Part shown: positions 28,396 to 37,853 of the stretch, piece by piece | How positions within the stretch are numbered: position 1 is the first letter of the stretch | Layout of the letters: every line of letters begins with the position of its first letter | Source of the DNA: Aquimarina sp. MAR_2010_214 | GTDB lineage: Bacteria; Bacteroidota; Bacteroidia; Flavobacteriales; Flavobacteriaceae | Assembly: GCF_002846555.1 (NCBI RefSeq) | Contig: NZ_PJMS01000001.1 | Span: 3,472,001-3,536,000, forward strand | Reading direction: 5' to 3' | DNA length: 64,000 nt | Program-made: the position numbers and the translations under genes | The notes under the pieces: generated by a model | Database searches by the model: none | Seen by the model: only the letters and a program-made list of their open reading frames with translations | What the model was told of the DNA's origin: nothing

Positions 28396-29186
28396 TAAAC
28401 AACTTTTTTGATCTTAATTTCTGATGTATTCGTAATAATAGAATTTTCGGGAACCGAAGAAGTAATCCATGCATTACCTCCAATAGTACTATTAGCTCCA
28501 ATTACAGTACTACCTCCCAATATAGTAGCATTGGCATAGATAGTTACATTGTTTTCTACTGTTGGATGACGCTTTACATTCCGAAGTTTTCTGTCTACAT
28601 ATAATCCTCCAAGGGTCACACCTTGATATATTTTTACATTATCTTTTATAATTACTGTTTCTCCGATAACAATACCGGTTGCGTGATCGATAAAAAACGA
28701 TTCTCCTATTGTTGCTCCGGGGTTAATATCGGTACCTGTCAAACGATGTGAGTATTCTGTCATTAATCGAGGAACTAGAGGTAAACCAAATTTAAGAAGC
28801 TCATGACTTAATCTGTAGATTGCAATAGCATAAAAACCAGGGTAGGCCATGTAAATTTCTTCTATTGAATTTGCAGCAGGATCACTTTTCATAAAAGCTT
28901 GTGCATCCAGATTTAGTTTTTCTAATATACTAGGTAATTTTTCTAAGTATGATTGCCAGAGTTTGCTACAGGGTTTTTCTGTTTCCCAACAAGCTAAATC
29001 TACAAGTTCTTCAAAAGTTTGCTCTAGAATATCTATATTTTTTGCAACTTCTGTATCCGTATCAAATAGCGTATAAAAAAGCAAATTTGTAAAATATTCA
29101 GTTCTTTCTTTTAGCTTAAGCTTAAGATTAGGGTTCTTTTTCTGCTCCCTTATTTTAGCAATAATTTTATCTTTCTCTTTGGTCAT
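28395..29186 (-). CDS. cysE: Serine O-acetyltransferase
   Basis: 263 aa. A helical N-terminal domain is followed by a left-handed beta-helix with hexapeptide repeats (GATIGESFFIDHATGIVIGETVIIKDNVKIYQG is the family core; VTLGG and ATILGGSTVIGANSTIGGNAWI follow). The catalytic histidine is in IDHATG. It makes O-acetylserine for the adjacent cysM product. The long N-terminal part resembles EpsC-type enzymes. It is divergent from the norC operon with a 286-bp gap. Confidence 0.94.
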   Translation of the reverse strand: MTKEKDKIIAKIREQKKNPNLKLKLKERTEYFTNLLFYTLFDTDTEVAKNIDILEQTFEELVDLACWETEKPCSKLWQSYLEKLPSILEKLNLDAQAFMKSDPAANSIEEIYMAYPGFYAIAIYRLSHELLKFGLPLVPRLMTEYSHRLTGTDINPGATIGESFFIDHATGIVIGETVIIKDNVKIYQGVTLGGLYVDRKLRNVKRHPTVENNVTIYANATILGGSTVIGANSTIGGNAWITSSVPENSIITNTSEIKIKKVV

Positions 29187-29376
29187 TACAGTCTTTTTGA
29201 AAACTCTAGTAAATATATAGAATAAAGAATATAAAAGTCTTATTTAATCGCAAATCCTTACATTTTTAGAATAATAATAACAAATGAAAGATGTGATTAA
29301 CTGTATTTTGTAAAATTTAGTTAATCTTCTGATAAAAACAAAGTGTTTTGTTTAACAAATCATTATGAATTGTTTT

Positions 29377-29420
29377 ATGATATAAATCATATTTGTCTAT
29401 AACTCCTTTTTTTATTTTTA
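29377..29420 (+). promoter_or_regulatory. FNR-type box and -7 element of the norC-norB-nirS promoter
   Basis: The palindrome ATGAT-ATAA-ATCAT (29377-29390) matches TTGAT-N4-ATCAA at all but the outermost bases. Its centre is exactly 29.5 bp before TATTTTTA at 29413-29420, a TAnnTTTG-like -7 element with A in the last place. If transcription starts 6-8 bp after that element, the box is near -42, the usual place for class II activation by an FNR/CRP-type protein. The same geometry occurs at 42338 and 42488. A short palindrome ATAAAAAG-GT-CTTTTTAT (29432-29449) lies in the leader before norC. Confidence 0.7.
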
Positions 29421-29472
29421 CAAAATTAAAGATAAAAAGGTCTTTTTATACTAATTTAAATTAATAGTAACT

Positions 29473-29907
29473 ATGTTATCTAAAAAACAAGCACGAAATT
29501 TCTTTTTGGGAGGAACATTGGTCACTTTTTTAGCATTTATTGGATTGACAATATACTCTTTTAGTGAGGATCAGGATCAATCAAATTACACCGAAATAAC
29601 AGAACAGGTGGTGCGAGGAAAAACACTGTGGGAAACCAACAACTGTATGGGGTGTCATACTATTTTGGGAGAAGGAGCCTATTACGCACCAGAATTAACA
29701 AAGGTTTTAGATCGAAGGGGAGAAGGATATGTAAAAGCAGTTTTAATGACCCCTGTTCCTTGGGCGCCTAATGGTAGAAAAATGGTTGCTTATGGTTTTT
29801 CTGAGGAAGAAGCAGGTGATCTTATCGCCTTTTTTGACTGGATTGATGATATAGATCTTAATGGTTTTGATACTGTCGTGTCTCCATTAGCAAAAGACAA
29901 AAACTAA
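29473..29907 (+). CDS. norC: Nitric oxide reductase cytochrome c subunit NorC
   Basis: 144 aa. One N-terminal membrane helix (about residues 11-29) is followed by a cytochrome c domain with the heme motif CMGCH (Cys58, Cys61, His62) and the likely axial methionine in GRKMVAYGF. It feeds electrons to NorB. It is the first gene of the nor/nir cluster, 19 bp before norB, and the FNR-type promoter at 29377 lies upstream. The first residues (SKKQARNFFLGG) are typical of NorC. Confidence 0.94.
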   Translation: MLSKKQARNFFLGGTLVTFLAFIGLTIYSFSEDQDQSNYTEITEQVVRGKTLWETNNCMGCHTILGEGAYYAPELTKVLDRRGEGYVKAVLMTPVPWAPNGRKMVAYGFSEEEAGDLIAFFDWIDDIDLNGFDTVVSPLAKDKN

Positions 29908-29926
29908 CTAATTAAAATATACATAG

Positions 29927-31276
29927 ATGAAATATAAATCTCAAAAAGTAGCGTATTGGTTCTTTGCCTTATCTATGCTACTGTTAGTCTTACAAATTAC
30001 TTATGGATTTATTATGGGCTTTGCTCGTATTGGCATGGATGGATTACATGAGTTTATTCCTTTTAATACAGCCAGAGCAGTGCATACCAATTTATTAGTA
30101 GTTTGGTTGTTATCAGGGTTCATGGGAGCAGCATATTATATCATTCCCGAAGAAGCTCAACGAGAATTGGTAAATGTGAAATTAGCTTATGTACAACTAA
30201 TTTCTTTGGCCTTAGTAGGTGTTGCAGCTATAATTGGTTATCATTTTAATTGGTGGGAAGGGCGTAAATTCCTAGAAATACCTAGACAATTGGACTACTT
30301 AGTCGTTATTAATGTATTGTTATTTTTAGGATTAATATTAGCCACTTTGTTTAAAGGTAAACGAAGAACGACTACGGCTTTGGTACTCTCTATGGGATTA
30401 TTATTTGCCGCTCTACTTTATATTCCAGGAATGCTTCCTTTTGATAGCCAGGTAACAGATTCTTTCTTTCGTTGGTGGGTAGTACATTTATGGGTAGAAG
30501 GTGTTTGGGAGTTGATCATGGGAGGGATCTTATCGTTCTTATTAATCAAGCTTACCGGAGTAGATCGAGAAGTTATCGAAAAGTGGTTATATGTAATTGT
30601 AGGATTAACATTCTTATCAGGCGTTTTAGGAACAGGACACCATTACTATTATATAGGGGTGAATAAGATATGGTTAATTGTCGGAGGTATATTCTCTGCA
30701 CTAGAACCTTTAGCATTCTTGGCAATGGCACTATTTGCGGTAAATATGTATCGTAAAGGCGAAAAAAGACATCCCAATAAACTTGCTTTATTCTGGACTT
30801 TAGGGGCTGCTATTGTATCATTTTTAGGTGCTGGGTTATTAGGTTTTGCTCATACCTTACCTCAAACTAATTTATACACACACGGAACCCTAGTAACAGC
30901 TATGCATGGTCATCTTGCTTTTTGGGGCGCATATGCTATGATCGTTCTTGCTATTATTAGTTATAGTTTACCCAATATGACTGGTAGAAAATTATACCTA
31001 AGTCCGCGCGGAAGAGCTGCTTTTTGGTTGTCGAATATCGGTATGATAGGGATGACAGTTGCTTTTGGAGTTGCAGGAGTAGCACAGGTATACTTAGAAC
31101 GTAAGTTCAAAATGGATTTTATGCAAGTGCAAAACGAAATAAGCATTCATTTTGTAGTACTTCTTCTATGTGCTACAGTATTAACAATTGGTATAGTATT
31201 ATACATTATGGATTTTATAAAACATGGTCGCCCTAATGATGAAGCTATAGAATTACAAGACGAATCATATAATTAA
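29927..31276 (+). CDS. norB: Nitric oxide reductase large subunit NorB (cNOR)
   Basis: 449 aa with twelve hydrophobic helices. All metal ligands known from Pseudomonas NorB are visible: His53 and His329 (low-spin heme b), His327 (heme b3), and His187, His238, His239 plus Glu191 (FeB, in HLWVEGVWE and GTGHHYYY). The spacing between them is the same as in the Pseudomonas protein. It reduces two NO to N2O at the inner membrane with electrons from NorC. There is no quinol-oxidase-type N-terminal extension, so this is the cytochrome c-dependent type. Confidence 0.95.
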   Translation: MKYKSQKVAYWFFALSMLLLVLQITYGFIMGFARIGMDGLHEFIPFNTARAVHTNLLVVWLLSGFMGAAYYIIPEEAQRELVNVKLAYVQLISLALVGVAAIIGYHFNWWEGRKFLEIPRQLDYLVVINVLLFLGLILATLFKGKRRTTTALVLSMGLLFAALLYIPGMLPFDSQVTDSFFRWWVVHLWVEGVWELIMGGILSFLLIKLTGVDREVIEKWLYVIVGLTFLSGVLGTGHHYYYIGVNKIWLIVGGIFSALEPLAFLAMALFAVNMYRKGEKRHPNKLALFWTLGAAIVSFLGAGLLGFAHTLPQTNLYTHGTLVTAMHGHLAFWGAYAMIVLAIISYSLPNMTGRKLYLSPRGRAAFWLSNIGMIGMTVAFGVAGVAQVYLERKFKMDFMQVQNEISIHFVVLLLCATVLTIGIVLYIMDFIKHGRPNDEAIELQDESYN

Positions 31277-31284
31277 TTGATATC

Positions 31285-32943
31285 ATGAAAAACTTAAAAC
31301 TAAACGTATTATGTATTGCTTTGTTAGCAATTGCAGTGAGTTGCAAAAGCGATAAAAAAGGAGGAGAACCTGATTATTCTAAAAAAGTAGACACAGAAAC
31401 AACTAAGGGGATTCAAATATCTGATGCAGAAATAGAAAGAGGTAGTCAAATCTATTTTGATAAATGTGCAGGATGTCACGGATCAAGTAGAAAAGGAGCT
31501 ACAGGACCTTCATTATTACCTGATGGAGATGGGAAATATGTATCTATGAAAAATCTGGGCACGGCTGGGATTAGAACCTTTATAGAAAACGGTACTCCTA
31601 GTGGTATGCCGGAGTGGAAAGGTATTTTGCCAGAAAATGATATTGAATTACTAACACGTTTTTTACAGGTAGATCCACCTGCAATTCCACCGTATGGAAT
31701 TGGTGAAATAAAGGCAAGTTGGAAATTAATAGTTCCTGTTGCAGATAGACCTACCAAACCAGAACATAAAAGAAATATAGATAATTATTTCGGAGTGATC
31801 ATGAGGGATGCTGGTAAAGTGGCTATAATAGATGGAGATACAAAAGAAAAATTAGCCGTACTTAAGACCGGTTTTGCGGTTCATATTTTAAGAACTTCTG
31901 CTTCTGGAAGATATATTTATTCTGTTGGGAGGGATGGTAGAATAACGATGATAGATACCTATACCGAAACACCAACCATTGTTGCAGAAGTTAAAGGTGG
32001 TTTTGATGCACGTTCTGTAGAGGTGTCAAAATATAAAGGTTTCGAAGATAAATATCTGGTCTTTGGAGGATATAGCCCAAGTCATATAGCTATTTTGGAT
32101 GCTCAGACATTAGAACCTTTAAGTGTAACCACAACATCGGGTAATGCATGTGATGGAGAGAAAGAATTTATAGAAGAAGCCCGTGTAGCATCGATTGTGG
32201 CATCACATACAGATCCGGTATGGATTTGTAATGTGAAAGAAACAGGGATGGTTTGGATTGTAGACTACACAGATCCTAGAAAACCAGAGATGACTCAAAT
32301 TCCTTCAGCAAGGTTTTTGCATGATGGAGGATGGGATTCTACAGGACATTATTTCTTAGTTGCAGCAAATGCCAGTAATAAAATTGTAGTGATTGATGTA
32401 CCTAATAAAAAATTGGTAAAAATCATAGAAACAGGTATCAAACCTCACCCGGGGAGAGGAACAAATATTAAAAACAAATTAGGAAATCTTTGGGTAACTT
32501 CTCACTTAGGAGAAAATAAACTATCGTTTATTAAGACGAATCCGGGAGAGGGGCAATGGACAGTTGTTAAAGAAGCCAAAGCTCCTGGTAGTGGTGGTGG
32601 AGCACTATTTGTAAAATCACATCCAAAATCTAAAAATTTATGGGTCGATAGAACATTAAATCCAGATGCCAAATTAAACTCTGTAGTTGATGTTTTTGAT
32701 ACGAATACATTAGAGTTAAAGAAAACACTTCCTGCTCCAGAAGGAGTAAACGGTAGAGCCGTTCATATGGAATACAATAAAGCAGGTAATGAAGTTTGGG
32801 TTTCTTATTTTATGGGAGAGAAAAGTGCTGTAGTAATCTATAATGATAAAACACTAAAAGTTAAACAAATCATTCAGGGGGATTGGGTAGAAAACCCAAC
32901 TGGTAAGTTTAATGTTTACAATACAACCCACGATATTTACTAA
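31285..32943 (+). CDS. nirS: Cytochrome cd1 nitrite reductase NirS, predicted lipoprotein
   Basis: 552 aa. A c-type heme domain (CAGCH, Cys61-His65) is followed by the eight-bladed d1-heme propeller. The propeller shows VHILRTSASGRY, ARSVEVSKYKGFEDKY, the two active-site histidines His346 in FLHDGGWDS and His388 in KPHPGRGTN, and the terminal FNVYNTTHDIY. All match Pseudomonas NirS closely. It reduces nitrite to NO. Unlike soluble periplasmic NirS it starts with a lipoprotein signal (ALLAIAVS-CKSD), so it is probably membrane-anchored. It lies 8 bp after norB; a hairpin follows. No heme d1 synthesis genes (nirF, D/L, G, H, J, E) are in the window. Confidence 0.94.
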   Translation: MKNLKLNVLCIALLAIAVSCKSDKKGGEPDYSKKVDTETTKGIQISDAEIERGSQIYFDKCAGCHGSSRKGATGPSLLPDGDGKYVSMKNLGTAGIRTFIENGTPSGMPEWKGILPENDIELLTRFLQVDPPAIPPYGIGEIKASWKLIVPVADRPTKPEHKRNIDNYFGVIMRDAGKVAIIDGDTKEKLAVLKTGFAVHILRTSASGRYIYSVGRDGRITMIDTYTETPTIVAEVKGGFDARSVEVSKYKGFEDKYLVFGGYSPSHIAILDAQTLEPLSVTTTSGNACDGEKEFIEEARVASIVASHTDPVWICNVKETGMVWIVDYTDPRKPEMTQIPSARFLHDGGWDSTGHYFLVAANASNKIVVIDVPNKKLVKIIETGIKPHPGRGTNIKNKLGNLWVTSHLGENKLSFIKTNPGEGQWTVVKEAKAPGSGGGALFVKSHPKSKNLWVDRTLNPDAKLNSVVDVFDTNTLELKKTLPAPEGVNGRAVHMEYNKAGNEVWVSYFMGEKSAVVIYNDKTLKVKQIIQGDWVENPTGKFNVYNTTHDIY

Positions 32944-32952
32944 ATATTTTAT

Positions 32953-32991
32953 GCCCATTGATAGTGTATGATAATACTTCTGTCAATGGGC
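32953..32991 (+). terminator. Hairpin after nirS
   Basis: GCCCATTGA / TCAATGGGC with a 21-nt loop, followed by TTTATAAAT. It lies 10 bp after the nirS stop and 23 bp before the TonB receptor start. It may be a partial terminator or an mRNA-stabilising structure that separates expression of norCB-nirS from the genes downstream. Confidence 0.6.
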
Positions 32992-33013
32992 TTTATAAAT
33001 AAAAAGAAAAAAT

Positions 33014-35014
33014 ATGAGAGCCTATCGATTAGTATTAGGTATGCTTTTAGTATATACATCGAGTTTTGCTCAAAAAAAAGAGCGCGATTCTGTAGATGTA
33101 GAACAACTAGAAGAAGTTGTGATTACGGCACAATATACACCATATTCAGAAAAAAACGCAGTATATAAAGTACATGCAATACCTTCAAAAACAATTCAAA
33201 AAAAAGCAGCTAATAACTTAAGAGAATTATTACAACAAGAATCAAATATAGATTTATCACAAAACTCGGTTTTTGGTACAAGTATAGAAATACAAGGAAT
33301 TTCAAAAGAAAACATAAAAATTCTAAAGGATGGAGTCCCTTTTATGGGAAGACTAAATGGTATTATTGATTTAAATCAAATCAATCTATCAAGTATTGAA
33401 AGAGTCGAAATTATTGAAGGCCCTGTGTCTGTTTTTTATGGAACAGATGCTTCTGGAGGAATTATAAATCTTATTTCTAAGAAAAATCAAACTGAAATCC
33501 TTAAAGGAGATGTATCTACTTATTATGAAGATATTAATGCTTTAACGGTTAATGGAAACCTGGGGTATAAATTTGGAAAAAACCAATTGAATCTTAATGG
33601 AGGTTATTATGATTTTGATGGATTAAGCACTAACGACGCTCTTAGAAATCTTAACTGGGAAGAAAGGAATCAATATTTTGGAGGAATTTCATATACGAGG
33701 AATTTTGGCAAATTAGACGTAGTCTACGACGGAAATTTCTCTAAAGAAAAGTTGTTTTCTGTCGGAGATCCAGATAGGAGAGGAGATATTAAAGATAAAG
33801 ATTATCATACCAGAAGAATTGATAATAATTTGAACATAAAAGGAGATATATTTAATAACAAATTTATAACTGCAACTGTTTCATATCTAGATTATCAAAG
33901 ATATCATGACACTTTTGATGTTGATCCAACGACTTTAGAACGTAAACTATCAGAGAGTGATAGCAAAGAAGATAATATTGTCAAATTTAATTACTCGGGA
34001 GTAAAGGCGCAATTAGGTAAAAATGTACAATCTGAAGTTGTTAACTATGCTTTCGGGACCGATATTAATAATGAATATACAAAAGGAAGTAGAATTTTGG
34101 ATGAAGAACAATCGTTATTTACTTCGGCTTTTTACGGAAGCTTAAATTATAAACTAACGAAAAACCTGGAAGTTCAACCAGCTGCCAGATATACATGGAA
34201 TAGTAATTATGGCTCATTGCTTTCACCAGCATTTAATACGCTTTATAAATTAGGGAATAATCATAAGATACGTCTTTCGTATGCACAAGGTTTTAGAGCA
34301 CCTTCTTTAAAAGAGACTTATTTAGATTTTCAAATAAGTGCAGGCCCAGTGACTTATATTATAAATGGAAACGAAGATCTGGAGGTAGAAAAATCAAATA
34401 GTTTTAATTTGAATTATAATTTTCACCAACCATTAGGTGTTTCTAAATACTTTTCTGTAGAACCATCATTTTTCTATAATGAAATTTCAAATTTGATAGC
34501 TTTAAGTGAATTTGTTGATAATGAAAGACAATACATCAATATTGACAAATTTAAATCTTTGGGAGGTACACTCAAACTTTCTTATAAACCTATTACATCT
34601 TTATTAGTAAAAACAAATTTTTCATTAATAGGGCGATACAATAAATACAATGAGAAATTCGATTCTATTGAATATCTATATTCTCCCGAGGTCTCTGTGA
34701 ATTTAAGTTATGAGCTTGAAAAAGTAAGTGTAGCATTGGATGTCTTCTATAAATTTTCTGGCGAAAGAGAAGGGTTTATTATTGACCCAGATAATGCAAA
34801 TAATTTGATGAAGACGACTAGAAAAAGTTTTAATAATCTAAACACAACTATTTCTAAAAGATTTTTTAAAAACTCTTTCATAGCTTCTATAGGAGCCAAA
34901 AACTTATTTGATGTACAGGATATTGAAGCAGTAGATGAAGCAGGTAGTGCTCACTCCAGAAATATGCAATTATGGGGTAGGTCGTTTTTTGTAAAAACAA
35001 GTTATCGTTTTTAG
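33014..35014 (+). CDS. TonB-dependent receptor inside the denitrification cluster
   Basis: 666 aa. A signal peptide (about residues 1-19, ending SFAQ) and a short TonB-box-like stretch (EEVVITAQ) precede a plug domain (NLRELLQQ, IEIQGISKENIKILKDGVP, VEIIEGPVSVFYGTDASGGIINLIS). The rest is a barrel ending in a terminal strand with C-terminal phenylalanine (VKTSYRF). It has no carboxypeptidase-regulatory N-terminal domain. Such receptors import metal chelates, heme, vitamin B12 or copper carriers. Its place between nirS and norQ suggests it supplies a cofactor metal or heme for NirS or NorB. That is inference; the ligand cannot be read. Confidence 0.9.
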   Translation: MRAYRLVLGMLLVYTSSFAQKKERDSVDVEQLEEVVITAQYTPYSEKNAVYKVHAIPSKTIQKKAANNLRELLQQESNIDLSQNSVFGTSIEIQGISKENIKILKDGVPFMGRLNGIIDLNQINLSSIERVEIIEGPVSVFYGTDASGGIINLISKKNQTEILKGDVSTYYEDINALTVNGNLGYKFGKNQLNLNGGYYDFDGLSTNDALRNLNWEERNQYFGGISYTRNFGKLDVVYDGNFSKEKLFSVGDPDRRGDIKDKDYHTRRIDNNLNIKGDIFNNKFITATVSYLDYQRYHDTFDVDPTTLERKLSESDSKEDNIVKFNYSGVKAQLGKNVQSEVVNYAFGTDINNEYTKGSRILDEEQSLFTSAFYGSLNYKLTKNLEVQPAARYTWNSNYGSLLSPAFNTLYKLGNNHKIRLSYAQGFRAPSLKETYLDFQISAGPVTYIINGNEDLEVEKSNSFNLNYNFHQPLGVSKYFSVEPSFFYNEISNLIALSEFVDNERQYINIDKFKSLGGTLKLSYKPITSLLVKTNFSLIGRYNKYNEKFDSIEYLYSPEVSVNLSYELEKVSVALDVFYKFSGEREGFIIDPDNANNLMKTTRKSFNNLNTTISKRFFKNSFIASIGAKNLFDVQDIEAVDEAGSAHSRNMQLWGRSFFVKTSYRF

Positions 35015-35047
35015 TGATAAACAAATTAAATCATAATAGTGAATAAC

Positions 35048-35164
35048 AAGGTCTAGAAAGTGATCCCAAGTTAGTGTTTTACTAGTTTGTATAAAACTTA
35101 GAATATTCTGTGAAGCCCCCATATCAAAGTTACTTCTGTTTTATACGATCACTTTTTAGACCTT
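35048..35164. repeat. Long imperfect inverted repeat between the TonB receptor gene and norQ
   Basis: The left arm at 35048-35065 is complementary to 35147-35164 with one mismatch in 18 bp (AAGGTCTAGAAAGTGATC against GATCACTTTTTAGACCTT). The right arm continues with GTTTTATAC (35138-35146), complementary to GTATAAAAC at 35089-35097. The 117-bp unit can therefore fold into a bulged hairpin of about 27 bp with a 40-nt apical loop. It fills most of the 160-bp gap. It could be a regulatory RNA structure, a processing site or a small MITE-like element; no target-site duplication was identified. Confidence 0.75.
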
Positions 35165-35177
35165 ATATAAATGTTTG

Positions 35178-36002
35178 ATGATGCCAAGTATTACAACTGA
35201 AGAAAAAAATAATATTAATTCTAAGAAATTAATGATACCATTCTATAAACCAATAAAAAAGGAAATAGAAGTTTTTGAACATTCTTACAAAAGCAAAATT
35301 CCGTTTTTATTAAAAGGACCTACAGGTACCGGTAAATCAAGGTTTATTGAGTATATGGCGTATCAATTAAGCAAGCCCCTAATTACAGTTAGTTGTCATG
35401 AAGAGACCTCTTCTACAGATTTAATAGGTAGGTATATTATCAAAGGAGCCGAGACCATCTGGTTGGACGGCCCATTAACTACCGCAGTTAAAACAGGAGC
35501 CATTCTTTATTTGGATGAAATTGCAGAGGCAAGACCAGATGTGATTGTTGCTATTCACTCACTTACAGATCATAGAAGAGAATTGTTTATCGATAAATTA
35601 GGAGAAACCATAAAAGCGCACCCAGATTTTATGTTAGTTGCCTCTTTTAATCCAGGGTATCAACGAGGGTTTAAAGAGTTAAAACCTTCAACAAGGCAGC
35701 GTTTTGTGGCAATATCTTTTGATTATCCAGATTCTAAAATCGAAGCAGATATTTTGATAAATGAAACAGATATTCTTCCGGCTGATGCCAAAAAACTAGT
35801 AAATATTGCAAACAAAATTAGAAACTTAACCGAGTTAGGCTTAACTGAAACCGTTTCTACACGACTGCTGGTAGATGCCGCAAAATTAATTCATTCTGGT
35901 TTGCCAAAACGTCTCGCAGCACATGTGGCTATCGTAGAACCTCTCACAGATGATCTTGAGGTGATCAATGCTTTAAAAGATCTATGTGACTTGATGATAT
36001 AA
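35178..36002 (+). CDS. norQ: NorQ/NirQ/CbbQ-type AAA+ ATPase
   Basis: 274 aa from the ATG at 35178; another ATG follows at 35181, and a TTG at 35175 is less likely. Walker A KGPTGTGKS is at about residues 46-54, Walker B is ILYLDEIAEA, and the MoxR/CbbQ signature includes TSSTDLIGRY and FNPGYQRGFKELKPSTRQRF. NorQ works with the VWA protein NorD to activate nitric oxide reductase, probably by inserting the non-heme iron. norD follows after 27 bp. The family call is firm. Confidence 0.93.
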   Translation: MMPSITTEEKNNINSKKLMIPFYKPIKKEIEVFEHSYKSKIPFLLKGPTGTGKSRFIEYMAYQLSKPLITVSCHEETSSTDLIGRYIIKGAETIWLDGPLTTAVKTGAILYLDEIAEARPDVIVAIHSLTDHRRELFIDKLGETIKAHPDFMLVASFNPGYQRGFKELKPSTRQRFVAISFDYPDSKIEADILINETDILPADAKKLVNIANKIRNLTELGLTETVSTRLLVDAAKLIHSGLPKRLAAHVAIVEPLTDDLEVINALKDLCDLMI

Positions 36003-36029
36003 TTTAAAATATAGAATGTTTGGTAATGA

Positions 36030-37853
36030 ATGTTTAGCTACACTATACCGAAATGTAACAGATCAATATTAGAAAACATGTTTGAGTTTGAACCAGATGA
36101 ATATATCTTTACCAAGTTTGCCCATTATTTCAAACGGCGTAGAAAGAAAAAGGAAGCAAACTTGGCTTATGCAATAACATTAAATGACATAAAACCTCGT
36201 TTAACCATTTTTGCAAGAGCCATTACAGGTAAACCTATCGAAATTTATGAAGCTGAAAGAGAAGGTGGTTATAAAAATAACAACTTCTTTTTACCTTCAA
36301 AATATGCTGAATTCTTATCAGTCGAAGAAAATATTTCTTTTTATCTGTTCAGGGTATTGTATCTAGCTACTCAAAAAAATTTAGATTTGAATTGGAATGA
36401 CACCTCAGAACATTCTGTAGACGAATCCCGAACACTAGCCTTAGATACTTCATCAAAAGTACTGAAGTATTTATTTGAAGACTTTCCGATCACCGAGAAT
36501 TATTATCAAAAATTCATAGAATATTATACCAAAAAAACTAAAAAAGAAACACCAGTAGATTATTCATTTATTTATGGGAAGTGGATGCGCAATATTCCTG
36601 AAGAAATGCTCAATGATACTTTGAATAACTTCACCGAAAAAATAAAAACTACTAATCCAGAGCAGCCAAAAACAACGTTGAAAGCTAATGCGGTAGAGGA
36701 AATAATTTCAATTCAGATAGATGAAAAACAAGTAGAAGATGCTGTCTTACAACATCAGTTTGAAAAGGTGGAAACGGCAGATGAATTCGGAGGGAATTTC
36801 AGAAACATGGATGGAGATGATGAGCTAGATGATCATGCTAATGCTTTAGAAGATTTAAATATGAAGTACACTGTGCGAGTTGATGACACCGCACATTCGG
36901 TTTATCAGGCGGATTTTATAGAAAATACAACCATTGCAGAAAGTGCCGAAAGAAATGAAAAAGGATATTTTATCCCTTATGATGAATGGGATTATGCAAA
37001 GCGCACCTATAAAGACAATTTCTGTAAAGTATATCCCAAAACCATTCTAAAAACAGATGTAGAATATTATAAAAAAACAATATCTAAGAATGGATCTACG
37101 CTGCTTGGTTTACGAAAAATGTTGACAACAGTTAATAATAGATACCAACAGCAACGTAGACAAACACAAGGAGAAGAATTTGATTTAGATGCCATAACCG
37201 ATTTGTTTGTCGATGTACATTCTGGAGTAACTCCATCTGAAAAAATATATTTATCAAAACAAAAAAAAGAAAAAGACCTATCCATTTTACTATTGTTAGA
37301 TAGTAGTTTATCTAGTGATGGCTATGCTGCTGGTAATCGGGTTATCGATGTAGAAAAACAAGTTTCCATTCTTTTTGGTGAAATATTAGATGAATTTAAT
37401 ATCGATTTCTCAATCAATTGTTTCTATTCGAAAACCAGAAATCATTCTAGTTATGTAACAATCAAAGGTTTTGATGATAATTGGAGTAAAGCAAAATTTA
37501 AAATAGGAGCTGTAGAGCCTGGAGGATATACTCGCATAGGACCGGCACTTCGACATTCGGGAGCATTATTGGATAAAAGAAATACGAAGAACAAATGGAT
37601 TATTCTTATTTCTGATGGAAAACCAAATGATTATGATAGATATGAAGGGAAATATGGAATCAATGATATAAAACAAGCCTTACGAGAACTTAATGAACGC
37701 CAAATAAATTCATATGCCCTGGCAATTGAAGCACAGGCAAAATACTATTTGCCACAGATGTTTGGGCAAAACCATTATCAAATTTTAACAACACCAGTAG
37801 AACTACTACAATCATTAGTAAAACTCTACGAGAAGATTAAACACCAAAATTAA
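36030..37853 (+). CDS. norD: NorD, VWA-domain nitric oxide reductase activation protein
   Basis: 607 aa. The C-terminal von Willebrand A domain has the MIDAS motif DSSLS (Asp424 to Ser428), RIGPALRH with the MIDAS threonine region (GGYTRIGPALR), and LISDGKPND. The N-terminal half is helical and charged, as in other NorD proteins. It pairs with the AAA+ ATPase NorQ. The stop codon is directly followed by the ATG of the next gene, so the genes from norD to norE form one run with no spacer (37853/37854, 38828/38829, 39353/39354). Confidence 0.92.
   Translation: MFSYTIPKCNRSILENMFEFEPDEYIFTKFAHYFKRRRKKKEANLAYAITLNDIKPRLTIFARAITGKPIEIYEAEREGGYKNNNFFLPSKYAEFLSVEENISFYLFRVLYLATQKNLDLNWNDTSEHSVDESRTLALDTSSKVLKYLFEDFPITENYYQKFIEYYTKKTKKETPVDYSFIYGKWMRNIPEEMLNDTLNNFTEKIKTTNPEQPKTTLKANAVEEIISIQIDEKQVEDAVLQHQFEKVETADEFGGNFRNMDGDDELDDHANALEDLNMKYTVRVDDTAHSVYQADFIENTTIAESAERNEKGYFIPYDEWDYAKRTYKDNFCKVYPKTILKTDVEYYKKTISKNGSTLLGLRKMLTTVNNRYQQQRRQTQGEEFDLDAITDLFVDVHSGVTPSEKIYLSKQKKEKDLSILLLLDSSLSSDGYAAGNRVIDVEKQVSILFGEILDEFNIDFSINCFYSKTRNHSSYVTIKGFDDNWSKAKFKIGAVEPGGYTRIGPALRHSGALLDKRNTKNKWIILISDGKPNDYDRYEGKYGINDIKQALRELNERQINSYALAIEAQAKYYLPQMFGQNHYQILTTPVELLQSLVKLYEKIKHQN

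Noticed and set aside
32968..33168. 66-codon open frame overlapping the start of the TonB receptor gene
   Set aside because: It overlaps the nirS hairpin and the receptor signal peptide region in another frame; the receptor reading is clearly the real one.
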